Virus record (IMG/VR): IMGVR_UViG_3300026382_000006
Location: 122,214 to 186,213 of that record
Origin: a virus
Strand: one strand, 5' to 3'
Length of the DNA stretch: 64,000 nucleotides
A program made the position numbers and the translations under genes. The notes below the pieces were generated by a model. The model was not told the DNA's origin. It searched no databases and worked only from the letters and a program-made list of their open reading frames with translations. Positions 53,315 through 61,961 of the stretch are shown here, in pieces. Positions within the stretch are counted from its first letter, which is position 1. Each line of letters opens with the position of its first letter.

Positions 53315-53905
53315 TTATTCCTCTCCCTCTTCTTTAATTATTACTTGTACTTTTTCTTCTTTCTTTTTATCTGTTAGTTTTACTGTACCGCTTAACCATC
53401 CTTTTAATAGGTGTTTAAATTCGCTGACATATGGTCTATCTTTTTTCCATAATTTAATTACTGATGTGTTTTTACCTTTTTTAAAGAATTTTTCATTTTG
53501 TATTTTAAATTTTTCACCTAGAGTCTCTAATTTGTTATGCGAGTTTAATTCTTTCATAAAGTTTATTATTGTACTTAATGTATCTCTATTTAATTCTTTA
53601 TCTAAAAACCCATAAATGCAGTCTATAATTTTGTTTAATTCATCTAGTTCCACGTAATCAAAATACTCCATATCGCTTGTTCTGATTTTTGTTTTATTTT
53701 TACCCAATAAATCAAATTGTAATCTTAAATATTCATTTTCTATTCTTTTTACTGTTCTATAAATTCTAACTTGTATTGTTGAATCTTCATAAAGTGTAAT
53801 ACTTCTGACCTCTAGTCCTTTATCTATGTTTTTTAATAATACTGTTAGTTTATCTAAACCTAAATCATCTAACAAAATATCGAGAGTGTTTTTATCTAAT
53901 TTCAC
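53315..53905 (-). CDS. Hypothetical protein with GTG start, 196 aa
   Basis: The product is not recognised. It is charged and mostly alpha-helical with a beta segment (SITLYEDSTIQVRIYRTV) near residue 40, and a basic C-terminal third. The GTG at 53905 follows AAAAAAGGAGAAATA and overlaps the TAG stop of the upstream gene by one base (TAGTG), so the two are coupled. A weak hairpin (AGAGGA/TCCTCT, 53308-53323) marks the end. Confidence 0.65.
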   Translation of the reverse strand: MKLDKNTLDILLDDLGLDKLTVLLKNIDKGLEVRSITLYEDSTIQVRIYRTVKRIENEYLRLQFDLLGKNKTKIRTSDMEYFDYVELDELNKIIDCIYGFLDKELNRDTLSTIINFMKELNSHNKLETLGEKFKIQNEKFFKKGKNTSVIKLWKKDRPYVSEFKHLLKGWLSGTVKLTDKKKEEKVQVIIKEEGEE

Positions 53906-54276
53906 TATTTCTCCTTTTTTATTTCAGTATTGTATAGATTTCTTAATAATGTTTCTAAGCTTACTAGAGTATCATATAGGATTTTAAAATCATTTTCAGA
54001 CATTTTATCTAATTTAATTTTTTCTGTATAGATTGTATTAAAATATTCTAACATAGGAAACATATCTTGTAATATACGCAAACCTATGATTGCATCTTTT
54101 CTACAATCTTCATATTCAGCTTTATCATTCTCATTTGGTTTTTCAACTATATGCAATGTGTCGAATGTCGCTATAGTTATTGCTAAACCTTTTTTAAACT
54201 TATCAGCTCTGTTTTTAAAATCGGGTACTTTTTTATTTCTAATAATTGAATAACCTAAGTCTAAAATATTCTCCAT
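53905..54276 (-). CDS. Hypothetical helical protein, 123 aa
   Basis: The product is not recognised. It is helical and acidic, with VEKPNENDKAEYEDCRKDA in the middle. The start follows AAGGAGAAATA. Its stop overlaps the GTG start of the next gene. Both may work together; nothing indicates the role. Confidence 0.65.
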   Translation of the reverse strand: MENILDLGYSIIRNKKVPDFKNRADKFKKGLAITIATFDTLHIVEKPNENDKAEYEDCRKDAIIGLRILQDMFPMLEYFNTIYTEKIKLDKMSENDFKILYDTLVSLETLLRNLYNTEIKKEK

Positions 54277-54328
54277 TATTTCTCCTTATATGTAATTTTT
54301 CATAGTAGTATTCTATAATAAAAAAGAA

Positions 54329-54357
54329 ATATAGACAGGATATTAACCCGTCTATAT
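54329..54357 (-). terminator. Hairpin terminator
   Basis: The stem ATATAGAC/GTCTATAT with a GG/CC extension overlaps the stop of the gene at 54352. The minus-strand tail TTTCTTTTTTATTATAG follows. Confidence 0.65.
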
Positions 54358-54963
54358 CTTATTATCTTTATCTGGATTAGTAGGATCTATTCCTGCTGCT
54401 ATTTTAGTTAATCCTACTTCCCAAGCATCTTGGATAATTAGTCTTTCAGTAATATTAAATGGATTATCCACTTCTAGACTACATTGTGTAATTATTGCAT
54501 CCTCATTTTCGAATCTCATTATTCCATCAATTGCAAATAGATAATCATCTCTCCATTTTGGATCAGTAGTTTGTTCCGGAACAAATACTTCATCCATCCA
54601 ACCATCCAATCTATTATTCATATACATGTTAAACATAGTTGGCTCTGCTAGAATATACTCTCGCATTAAATAACCCGCATCATGTATCGTATCCCAAGTT
54701 ACACTATAGACTCTATCGTTAAACACAGTATTAGTACTTCTAGCAATAATTTCTTTTGCCTTTTGTATTATGCTGTTGTTATTGAAATAATTTACAATTT
54801 GATCTACCCTTTGTCTAAAACTACTGGATAAATTACTAGCCATTTGTGTAAACTGTTCATAATTGTGTCTAAAATAATTTAGCACATCAGGTGGTTGTGC
54901 TGCAGATATAGCTAGATCTGCTACTATATTAGGGTCAATATCCCCGGTTAAAATTACAGCCAT
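54352..54963 (-). CDS. Hypothetical protein, 203 aa, possible virion component
   Basis: The product is not recognised. The N-terminal half is helical (PDVLNYFRHNYEQFTQMASN), and the C-terminal half contains an acidic tryptophan/phenylalanine-rich segment (DDYLFAIDGIMRFENEDA) and ends in GIDPTNPDKDNKI. Overall composition is less A/T-biased than neighbours, as for the structural genes here. The start follows AAGGAGTCCAAA. Confidence 0.65.
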   Translation of the reverse strand: MAVILTGDIDPNIVADLAISAAQPPDVLNYFRHNYEQFTQMASNLSSSFRQRVDQIVNYFNNNSIIQKAKEIIARSTNTVFNDRVYSVTWDTIHDAGYLMREYILAEPTMFNMYMNNRLDGWMDEVFVPEQTTDPKWRDDYLFAIDGIMRFENEDAIITQCSLEVDNPFNITERLIIQDAWEVGLTKIAAGIDPTNPDKDNKI

Positions 54964-54973
54964 TTTGGACTCC

Positions 54974-56020
54974 TTATTTCTGCATAATAAATGCCTTTAA
55001 CGTACTACTAGCTATTTTATCTATAATACTTAATACCTCTTCTACGTATTTATTTTTTGGTATTAAGTCATTTATAGTAATTTCTTCTTTAGATTTTAGT
55101 TCTAATTTCTCATCAGTCAAGGCTTCATATAAGTAATATATGGCTAAAAATAATAGCATTTTACTATCATTTTCTATCTCTCTTAAATACCTACTGATGA
55201 ATGGTATTTTAAATTCTGTTATCATTTTTTGTATCAAGACTAACCAATAAACAAATTTTATTAGTTCGTCTCTCTTTTCCTTTTCTATAGGTGATTTCTT
55301 TAATATCTCTTCCGGTATTTCTGTAAACGAGATACCGTTTAATAATCTGTTTAATCTGTTCATTATTAACTGGATATAGTCATAGTCTTTTAATACACTG
55401 TACTTATTCAATTTGTTATATATTTTTATATAAGGTTTTAAAAACTCATTTTCGCAATCTACATTTAACAACCTAATAGCAGTTACACGTTTTTTATTTT
55501 TTTCTTTTATAAATACTAATACATATTCATAATCTGTTTTTAATCCTATATCCAGTTTTCCAATATTCACTCTTTGGAAACAATATACCAGATAATAGAT
55601 TACGCTATTCCATTTCAAATCCTTGAGGTCATGTTTTGTAAATGGTTTTATGATTCTTAAGTGCTTGCTATTCTTTAGATTTGTAATCAATGGTATATTT
55701 TTATCTATATCGTTTAGTTCCTCAATTATTGTATCTTTAACGTCCATGTTATTCTCTAATCTGTTTTCTACACTTTTACAGAATTGAGGCTTATATTTAC
55801 CTATTAAACAATTACCATTTTCATCTTTAAATATACAGGGATACTTGAATAAATCAAATGTATCCCCGGTATTCCATTCGTTCTTTAAGACAATTAATTT
55901 ACCTAAATCAGGTATTATAGTAAAATTGCCTTTAGCTAATACATCTGTTTCGTAATAGACCTTAGCTAGTTCTTCAGTATCAAATATTGGTTGGACATTA
56001 AAATCAATTTTACATTTCAT
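54974..56020 (-). CDS. Hypothetical protein with YkgJ-like cysteine cluster, 348 aa
   Basis: The family is uncertain. Residues 60-85 read PCIFKDENGNCLIGKYKPQFCKS, the second part of the YkgJ-type pattern (C-x-F-x-x-x-G-x-C-x-I ... P-x-x-C) that binds zinc or an iron-sulphur cluster; the usual upstream CxxC pair is not visible. The remaining 260 residues are helical and unknown. The start follows AAGGAGTCTAAG. It precedes the 203-residue gene in the same direction. Confidence 0.6.
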   Translation of the reverse strand: MKCKIDFNVQPIFDTEELAKVYYETDVLAKGNFTIIPDLGKLIVLKNEWNTGDTFDLFKYPCIFKDENGNCLIGKYKPQFCKSVENRLENNMDVKDTIIEELNDIDKNIPLITNLKNSKHLRIIKPFTKHDLKDLKWNSVIYYLVYCFQRVNIGKLDIGLKTDYEYVLVFIKEKNKKRVTAIRLLNVDCENEFLKPYIKIYNKLNKYSVLKDYDYIQLIMNRLNRLLNGISFTEIPEEILKKSPIEKEKRDELIKFVYWLVLIQKMITEFKIPFISRYLREIENDSKMLLFLAIYYLYEALTDEKLELKSKEEITINDLIPKNKYVEEVLSIIDKIASSTLKAFIMQK

Positions 56021-56041
56021 CTTAGACTCCTTGGAATATTC

Positions 56042-56185
56042 TTACTTAGTAATATTTTTAAATTCACCTTTTGTAAAATAATCTTCGTCTTTTGGACATT
56101 TTGTCCTAACTAACCATTCTTTTATTTTTCTATTCTTTATTCTTCGTTTTTTCAGTCTTTTTAAAAAATCTTCTAATTTTACCAT
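56042..56185 (-). CDS. Tiny basic protein, 47 aa
   Basis: A short gene with the very strong site AAGGAGGGAATATG encodes a lysine/arginine-rich peptide (FLKRLKKRRIKNRKIKEW) with one cysteine (RTKCPKDEDY). The highly basic helix suggests RNA or DNA binding. It lies directly downstream of the RNAP beta' gene and upstream of the YkgJ-like gene, all in the same direction. Function unknown. Confidence 0.6.
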   Translation of the reverse strand: MVKLEDFLKRLKKRRIKNRKIKEWLVRTKCPKDEDYFTKGEFKNITK

Positions 56186-56214
56186 ATTCCCTCCTTAAGT
56201 CAAAGTTAGACATA

Positions 56215-56242
56215 GTATCTACGAGATTTAACCCGTAGATAC
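56215..56242 (-). terminator. Hairpin at the end of the RNAP beta' gene
   Basis: The 9-bp stem GTATCTACG/CGTAGATAC contains the TAA stop of the last beta' exon. The tail is not strongly T-rich. Confidence 0.6.
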
Positions 56243-59200
56243 CAATTTTTCAAATACTGGATCTTTATCTACCTTATTGTTATCTTCATTATGTAAATAA
56301 TTAGATAACGTAGCAATAATACTAGATGGTAGATATAGATTTTTATTTACCTTAAAATAATCTAAATCCACAATATTGAACTCAGGACTAAATGTATCTG
56401 CTAGTCTCACCATTTCATTGTCTAGCAATATTGTGGCATTCATCTCGTCCGTGATGTTCAGACAGGGTCGTTACTCCTGTCCCGCGGCATTACCCGCAGC
56501 TCTAGCTTTCACTAGAGACCAGACTACACCATCACCCTTTACCATAGGATATTTTATCCCTTAGGCAGTCGGGTGCCCTCCGTTTCGAACTCACTTGAGT
56601 CCTACTCTACTCGGTTTTCACTATTCCGTTTCCAGAATAGCTATCCTTTCGACAGTCGTTGAACACACACCATATCCAATAGGACGTAGGTGCTTCGCTG
56701 CGGATTGTCCCATACTAACGAGCTTTTTACTATACCATGGAGCACTCGCCTCTCCATGCCCTTATCTAGTTTCCCAGATAAGTTAGTACTCGTTAGCTTT
56801 AGGATGTCTCCGCAATTAGGAGGGTTTTTGACTAGAGTATTCCTACTCTAGGACAGCCAACATTAACCGTCGAACGAGTACATTGTACCCGGACCATATC
56901 TTCATCCCTTACCATAGGACAATTCATCCCTTAGGCAGTCGGATGCTCCCCGTTTCCCATCTATATAGATGGTACCCTACTCGCTTTACCAGTAGTCACA
57001 CTACCAGCGGGCAGTCTTACCTTACCCTCACTATTACTATGTCTTTCGACATAGTCGCAGCTTTCGGTGGCCTCTGAACATATCCCATATCTATAGAAGA
57101 CGTAGGGACTTCGCTGCGTCGATCCCGCAACACTATGACGTTTTCACCATGCTCATCACCTCCATTACTGGGATGAGTATCATACTCGGTTTCCCGGTAT
57201 GAGTGGTAGCCATAGCTTTTACACGGTTCCCGCAGTTAGGGGAGTATTTTGCTAGAGTATTACTACCCTAGGGTGACCTCGACCCGTTAAACTTTAACAA
57301 TTCTTTTAATACCCAGAGAATCTATTATAGGAGCATTCTTACCTTTCATAAAGTTAATAATAGTCTTTTGATTTACATTAAGATGTCTAGCTGCCTCCCG
57401 TATACCATTGAATTCCTTTTTTGTTCCATCTTTAAATTCTACCAATACAGGTGTATTTCTACTATAATTAATTAAGTCATCCATACACCATTTACCATTT
57501 TTCCATAGCACCCAGCCATTTATGTTATAACACTTGTCATCGTTTAGAAATTCTGCTAACTTAGTAGTACTTATCTTTAAAAGCTTTTTAGCCGGTTTTA
57601 TACCATTAAATTCTTTTACTTCACCTGTAACCAAGTTTTTGACTTTCACTGGTTCCTTAGACTGCTTTTTGTGTAGTTTAAATAACTCATACTTTTCATG
57701 GTCTTTTAAGACGTCCAATAAGTCAGAATCTTTATATAAGTATCCTTTTTCACCAGTCAATTTTCTCCATAATTTAGTCTTATTGTTATAGAACTCTAAT
57801 TCACCAGTTTCCTTGTTTTTAACAATCACACCCCATGGTAAATCTATTAAACTGGGATCCATGAGATATTGTCTGTAACTATTGTCATCTGTTAGATAAT
57901 ATAACTCATCAGGTTCTGTCTCTGAATTAGATGTCTTGTTAAACCAAGATGGTGTCTTTTTCTCGGATATGGTGGATTTACTCAATCCTAATATTTCACT
58001 CACTCTGTTTAAGTTATCGCAAAACCATATCTTTTTATCTAGCACATTTGTTAACACATACATACCTAATTTTAGGTTTGTTCTACTATGTACGTTAGCA
58101 GAATTCTGTTCCATAGTAGTCCAGTGAATGTTTTCTAAACGATTGTCCTTTTTGTCATTATTTTTATGGTCCACAATGTAATCTGTAACAAAGTCGTTGT
58201 TTGGTAACCACGCATAAGCCATAAGGCGGTGCACCGTTGTTCTGTACTGGGGATGTGTTTGTGTTGTGATTACGACATATTCATATTCGCTGTTATGACC
58301 ATGTGTTTTTAGTTTGGTTTTTGTTAGTAGGTCATAAACATTACCAACTTTATCCACGACATATCTAGGCGCTATTGGGACAACAGCATATTCTTTTCTT
58401 GTTTTTATACTGCAAAATACAACAGGTGCGTCAAACATCGGTATGCGAACTATTTCATACGGACCATTGCCTTGTCTTATTTTGGCAGGAACGTATTTTA
58501 TAGCATCCTTTAACCATTCTAAACCTTTTGGGTATTTGTGAATCTCTGGGTATTTTATAAATTGTTTTTTGATTTTTGTTTTCATTCTTAACTCCTTTTT
58601 TAAATATTCAATATAAGGAGTCATAATAATAAAATTTATTAAGTTTAACGGGTAGTCAATGGATCACCGTTTGGCGCCTTTATTACTAGCATACTTACGC
58701 TGATAGTTTTATCTCTAACATCCTTTTTGAATTTGGTTATATATTGTAGCTGAATTGAACCTTGAAGAAGGCTTGGATTTCTGTTAAACAATATAGGTAT
58801 TCCTTTATAAGGACTCTCTTTTATTAATTCGATTAAGAGCTCGTCTATTAGTGGATCATACTTGTTTACTGAATTAAATAACAGTCTACTAGCTTTCTTA
58901 TAGGTAAATCCTCTTTTTAACAGTTTGTTTAACAGATGCGGTCTAAATGCTGTTACTCCTATTGTCCACGGTACCCATAATTCATCATAGTCAGCAGTAG
59001 ATGGTAATGACGTAATTACTGCTCTGAATGTAAAATGGGATCTACTACCATAAATATGTTTTCTTACCATACCTTTTTTACCAGCTAATTTTTCTTTTAC
59101 ATACTTGTTAAATAAGTTACTTAAATTAGCTATTAGGGTAGCTGTACCGTTTTCTACCTTTTTACTGTTTTTATCCAGATTAGCTAACTTGATAGCAAAT

Positions 59201-59877
59201 AATGCTATGTCTATTGTATCGGCTAACATGGATGTAGTATAATTACCCTTATTAGTGACTTCCATTACAAATAGTCTTTTATTTATCAGTGGTAGATAAC
59301 TGGAAAACAGTTTATCTTTATTCTCCTGATATTCTTTTAATAGCTTTTTAGCTTTAACATCTTTACCATTAGCTCTGAAAAGACTATTATTGGCTACGTA
59401 TAGTAAAATCTTTTCTATATTGGAAATTAGATTTTTATATCCTCTACCTCCTATTAATTCTTTAATAGTTTGCATAAATGCAGGTACTCCTGGTGGATTG
59501 TATGATGTATCACCTAACCATCTTACGCAATCTATTTTTCTGGATAATAGATACCGCATCTGTGTCCAAAAGTGAGGATTTAAAAATGGTAAATCATCTC
59601 TAAATTGTTCAATCCAGAGTAATGGTTTAATTTCATCAAACGTCTTGATTACTGTGGTATTGCATTTAGGACACACTTTACCTAATAGATAAGCTCCTTT
59701 ATAATTACCACACTCACATTGTGGTATTAATGTGATTTCATCCTCGTATTTAGTATAGAGGAGTTTTACTAGGTCTTCTGGATTAGTCTCTAAAAGACTA
59801 AAATTATTCAGCAACAACTTTCTTTCTGTAGCGTGAAAGTATTCGTCCAGATTTTTTATACGTTGTACAACAGGCAT
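56228..59877 (-). CDS. RNA polymerase beta' subunit, N-terminal polypeptide, in three exons
   Basis: This is the N-terminal half of a split beta' subunit of a phage multisubunit RNAP. The exons are 59877-58663, 56874-56866 and 56449-56228, joined to 481 residues. A zinc site is at Cys54, 56, 69 and 72 (CECG, CPKC). YGSRSHFTFRAVITSLPS (near 285) and FNRNPSLLQGSIQ (near 370) correspond to the GRSVI and NRAPTLHR blocks of bacterial beta'. Exon 1 ends NGD, exon 2 encodes FDG, exon 3 starts DEMNATILLDNE, restoring NGDFDGDEM, the equivalent of NADFDGDQM. Unspliced, the frame stops five residues after NGD. The start at 59877 has AAAGGAGGCCCA; a longer in-frame start has no site. The C-terminal beta' half must be elsewhere. 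Confidence 0.85.
56450..56865 (-). ncRNA. Group I intron 2 (no endonuclease gene)
   Basis: 416 bases. P1: the exon end GACGGT pairs with GCTGTC in the intron, with the U.G wobble at the splice site. The core P element is CTAATTGCGGAGA (about 56819-56807). The R element GTTCAACGACT (56664-56654) and S element GATGGTGTAGTCT (56533-56521) pair as P7 (GACT/AGTC). Three P9-type hairpins follow (CTCTAG/CTAGAG, GCGG/CCGC, GACAGG/CCTGTC). The last base is G, as required. No reading frame is present. Confidence 0.85.
56866..56874 (-). other. Nine-base micro-exon of the beta' gene
   Basis: TTCGACGGT, coding Phe-Asp-Gly, lies between the two introns. It ends in T (group I 5' splice rule), its first six bases pair with the intron 1 guide (P10, GTCGAG at 57283-57278), and its last six pair with the intron 2 guide (P1). 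It supplies the middle of the RNAP active-site motif. Confidence 0.85.
56875..58662 (-). ncRNA. Group I intron 1 with homing endonuclease gene in the P1 loop
   Basis: 1788 bases. Exon 1 ends GGTGAT, which pairs with GTCACC (57277-57272) with U.G at the splice site. The adjacent GTCGAG pairs with the start of the micro-exon (P10). A 13-bp perfect stem (58641-58653 with 57282-57294) closes the loop that holds the endonuclease gene. The core P element is CTAACTGCGGGAA (57239-57227), and R GTTCAGAGGCCA (from 57079) pairs with S AAGATATGGTCC (56902-56891) as P7 (GGCCA/TGGTC). The last base is G at 56875. Confidence 0.85.
57287..58585 (-). CDS. HNH homing endonuclease, 432 aa
   Basis: Intron-encoded HNH endonucleases cut intron-less alleles to spread the intron. 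The HNH core is at residues 119-154: VHRLMAYAWLPNND, YIVDHKNNDKKDNRLENIHW (His119, His140, Asn149). The C-terminal 250 residues carry three NUMOD1-like DNA-binding repeats (FCDNLNRVSEILGLSKSTI, EFNGIKPAKKLLKISTTKL, EFNGIREAARHLNVNQKTI). The start at 58585 follows AAAGGAGTTAAGA; an upstream in-frame ATG lacks a site. Its last codons form one arm of the intron stem. It is separate from, and not fused to, exon 1. Confidence 0.85.
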   Translation of the reverse strand: MKTKIKKQFIKYPEIHKYPKGLEWLKDAIKYVPAKIRQGNGPYEIVRIPMFDAPVVFCSIKTRKEYAVVPIAPRYVVDKVGNVYDLLTKTKLKTHGHNSEYEYVVITTQTHPQYRTTVHRLMAYAWLPNNDFVTDYIVDHKNNDKKDNRLENIHWTTMEQNSANVHSRTNLKLGMYVLTNVLDKKIWFCDNLNRVSEILGLSKSTISEKKTPSWFNKTSNSETEPDELYYLTDDNSYRQYLMDPSLIDLPWGVIVKNKETGELEFYNNKTKLWRKLTGEKGYLYKDSDLLDVLKDHEKYELFKLHKKQSKEPVKVKNLVTGEVKEFNGIKPAKKLLKISTTKLAEFLNDDKCYNINGWVLWKNGKWCMDDLINYSRNTPVLVEFKDGTKKEFNGIREAARHLNVNQKTIINFMKGKNAPIIDSLGIKRIVKV

Positions 59878-59938
59878 TGGGCCTCCTTTTAGTAGAATAA
59901 TTGTGATCACAATTAGTCTAGAAACTACCTAGACCAAA

Positions 59939-59961
59939 TTAATAATATATACTTAAAAAAA
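59939..59961 (-). promoter_or_regulatory. Promoter-like A/T motif before the beta' gene
   Basis: The minus strand reads TTTTTTTAAGTATATATTATTA, followed by a leader with a TGATCACAATTATT segment, about 60 bases before the beta' start. Confidence 0.45.
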
Positions 59962-59977
59962 GATTGGAAAAAAGAAA

Positions 59978-60006
59978 TACCAGAGGGATAGTTTATCCCT
60001 CTGGTA
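59978..60006 (-). terminator. Intrinsic terminator
   Basis: The 13-bp perfect stem beginning TACCAGAGGGATA overlaps the stop of the gene at 59993. The minus-strand tail TTTCTTTTTTCC follows. Confidence 0.8.
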
Positions 60007-61854
60007 CTGTATTTGATTTTTGATATTCTTCGGTTGTTGCCACAGTAAGCTTTGATAGTAACATAGTAAATACTAAATGTAAATCATCTACCAAGTTCAT
60101 ATGGTCTTCTTTACTCTCGTCTGCCATATAAAGTTCAATCCCATTAAATAGAACCGTATGGAAATCTTTTAGGTAACCTACTTTTTTGGCAGTATTTAAG
60201 TATTCATTTACTGTATCAAACACCTCATCTAGTTTAGAAGATAGATCAGGAAATGTCTTTACTGCATTTAATATCCAGCAAATTCTAGAATAAATAGCAA
60301 TTATAAATAGTCTCATTTCTTCATTACTTATTGATTTTTTATTCGAAATTTTGTTTTCGATGTATTGGATCACATATCCGTTCTCTTCATTAGTTAGTTT
60401 TTTATTTTCTTTAAATTTACTGTAAATGTTTGTTATGTTGGTTTCTATTTCTTTAAACTCTTCTAATTTGTATTTTGCTATAAATTTTCTTTTTCCATCG
60501 TGGGACACGTAAGTTTCATATTTGTATCCGTCTTTTACTTTAATTTCTGAAAGTATTAAATTTTCCATTTCTGGTAATTCCTTGTTGTTAGGTTGCTCAT
60601 AACAGTAATTTAAATCAGGCAATACGCTTGTAACTAGACATACGTTAGTTGTAACAGTATGCTCTGGATCAAACTCACGTTGAATTATAGGAATTATAGT
60701 CTCCACTAATTTTATAGCTTGTTCATTGTTCAATGTTACAAAGAAGTTTGCAAAATTACCAGATATATAATGGTCCATATTTCCATGATTGTTTATCCTA
60801 GCGCCTATTTTACAATCCTCTAAGTCCAAATCTAGAAATGTATTTGTATCTCTTAATACTTTATAGAGTTTGTCGATTGCTTCGTCCTTATTTTTGAAAT
60901 TCATTTTTACTCCTTCTTCGTATAATGTTTCTTTTAATTCTTTAAGATTATTCCACCAATCTTCTGTAGTTTTTATACCAATTCTTTTTCCAGTATCGGA
61001 TTCAATAATTTTTATTCCTTTACTGTTAGAATCAAATTCAGGGTTTATTCTATACAGAATAAAATCACGTTTTTCAGTTTCTTTTAGAAGATATTCTGCG
61101 TTAAGTGGTAATTTTGATATTAAATCAATTGCTAAAAAATCATCATCTTTACGTTTATACGCTAAGTAGTCAGAAATATTCAATAGGCAGTAGTTTAATG
61201 ATTTAGCTTTAATAATAAATCTTAGATAATAATCTTTTATTGTCTTTAGATAAACAGTGTATTTTCTGCTTTTACTTGTTCTTGCTATTTCTGTTCTAAT
61301 ATATTCTACCTGTCTTTTGAATTCTTCATAATCCATTTTTAACAGTTGATTTCTAACAGGTATTGGTATATAATCCATCTGGTCTTCTTTGTCCGTAAAA
61401 CATAATTCACCTTCAGAAGTTAAACAAATGCTTTTGTTTGTTTCTTTTAATATATCTTCTAGACTATTTAAAAATTCATTTTTTACAATAATTTCTTGGG
61501 AATTGTTGTTTAAATCTGGTTGTTTTGTTTCCGTTGTTGTTTCATAAAGTTCAAACTGTGGTCTTTCCCATTTTATCCAATTAGCAAATTTCGGATATTT
61601 TGTTTTAGATATAGTCATTACCTTTTTACCATTTTTATCAAAAACTGCTAATTCTGAGGTATTTAAATCTTTTATTAGATAATCGCAGTCACTGGTATGG
61701 GTAGTTAGTGATAGCTCTAGATCGGTATTAAACTTTCCATTAGGTAATGTTGTTATTAGTTTATTTAGCACGTCTAGGAAATCGCTAGGTGAGCGTACAG
61801 TGACTTTTAGAAAGTTGCATCTATTTACTTTAAGCAGAATGTTAGTTTTTCCAT
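59993..61854 (-). CDS. Hypothetical protein, about 619 aa, frame broken by one base near the start
   Basis: I do not recognise this protein. It is helical, charged, with six or more scattered cysteines. The only good start is ATG at 61854 (AAAAAAGGAGTTCAAA upstream), but that frame reads MEKLTFCLK and stops. The long frame, open to 59993, begins in the other phase just after the ATG. One extra A in the A5 run (61846-61850) would give MEKTNILLKVNRCNFLKVTV and fuse start to body. Either a -1 ribosomal slip, an A-tract indel in this isolate, or a sequencing error explains it. It lies between the RNAP beta and beta' genes, so an RNAP-associated role is conceivable but unproven. Confidence 0.6.
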
Positions 61855-61900
61855 TTTGAACTCCTTTTTTAGTTTTTAGTAAAATCCTTAGATTCTCGTT

Positions 61901-61924
61901 TTAATAATATATAGATAAAAAAAG
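61901..61924 (-). promoter_or_regulatory. Promoter-like A/T motif
   Basis: The minus strand reads TTTTTTTATCTATATATTATTA, immediately after a terminator and 50 bases before the broken gene. Confidence 0.5.
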
Positions 61925-61933
61925 AATAAAATC

Positions 61934-61961
61934 AGTATAGAGAGTCAATACTCTCTATACT
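61934..61961 (-). terminator. Intrinsic terminator
   Basis: The 12-bp perfect stem AGTATAGAGAGT/ACTCTCTATACT overlaps the stop of the gene at 61955. The minus-strand tail GATTTTATTCTTTTTTT follows. Confidence 0.8.

Noticed and set aside
56376-57077. Short plus-strand frames across the introns
   Set aside because: They lie antisense to the two ribozymes, have no ribosome sites, and no plus-strand gene is expected there.
58641-58663. Alternative 5' splice site of intron 1 after TTGACT
   Set aside because: A weaker P1 with GGTCA is possible, but it would yield NGDPLTFDGDEM without the first catalytic aspartate. The site after GGTGAT has a 6-bp P1, a contiguous P10 and restores the canonical motif.
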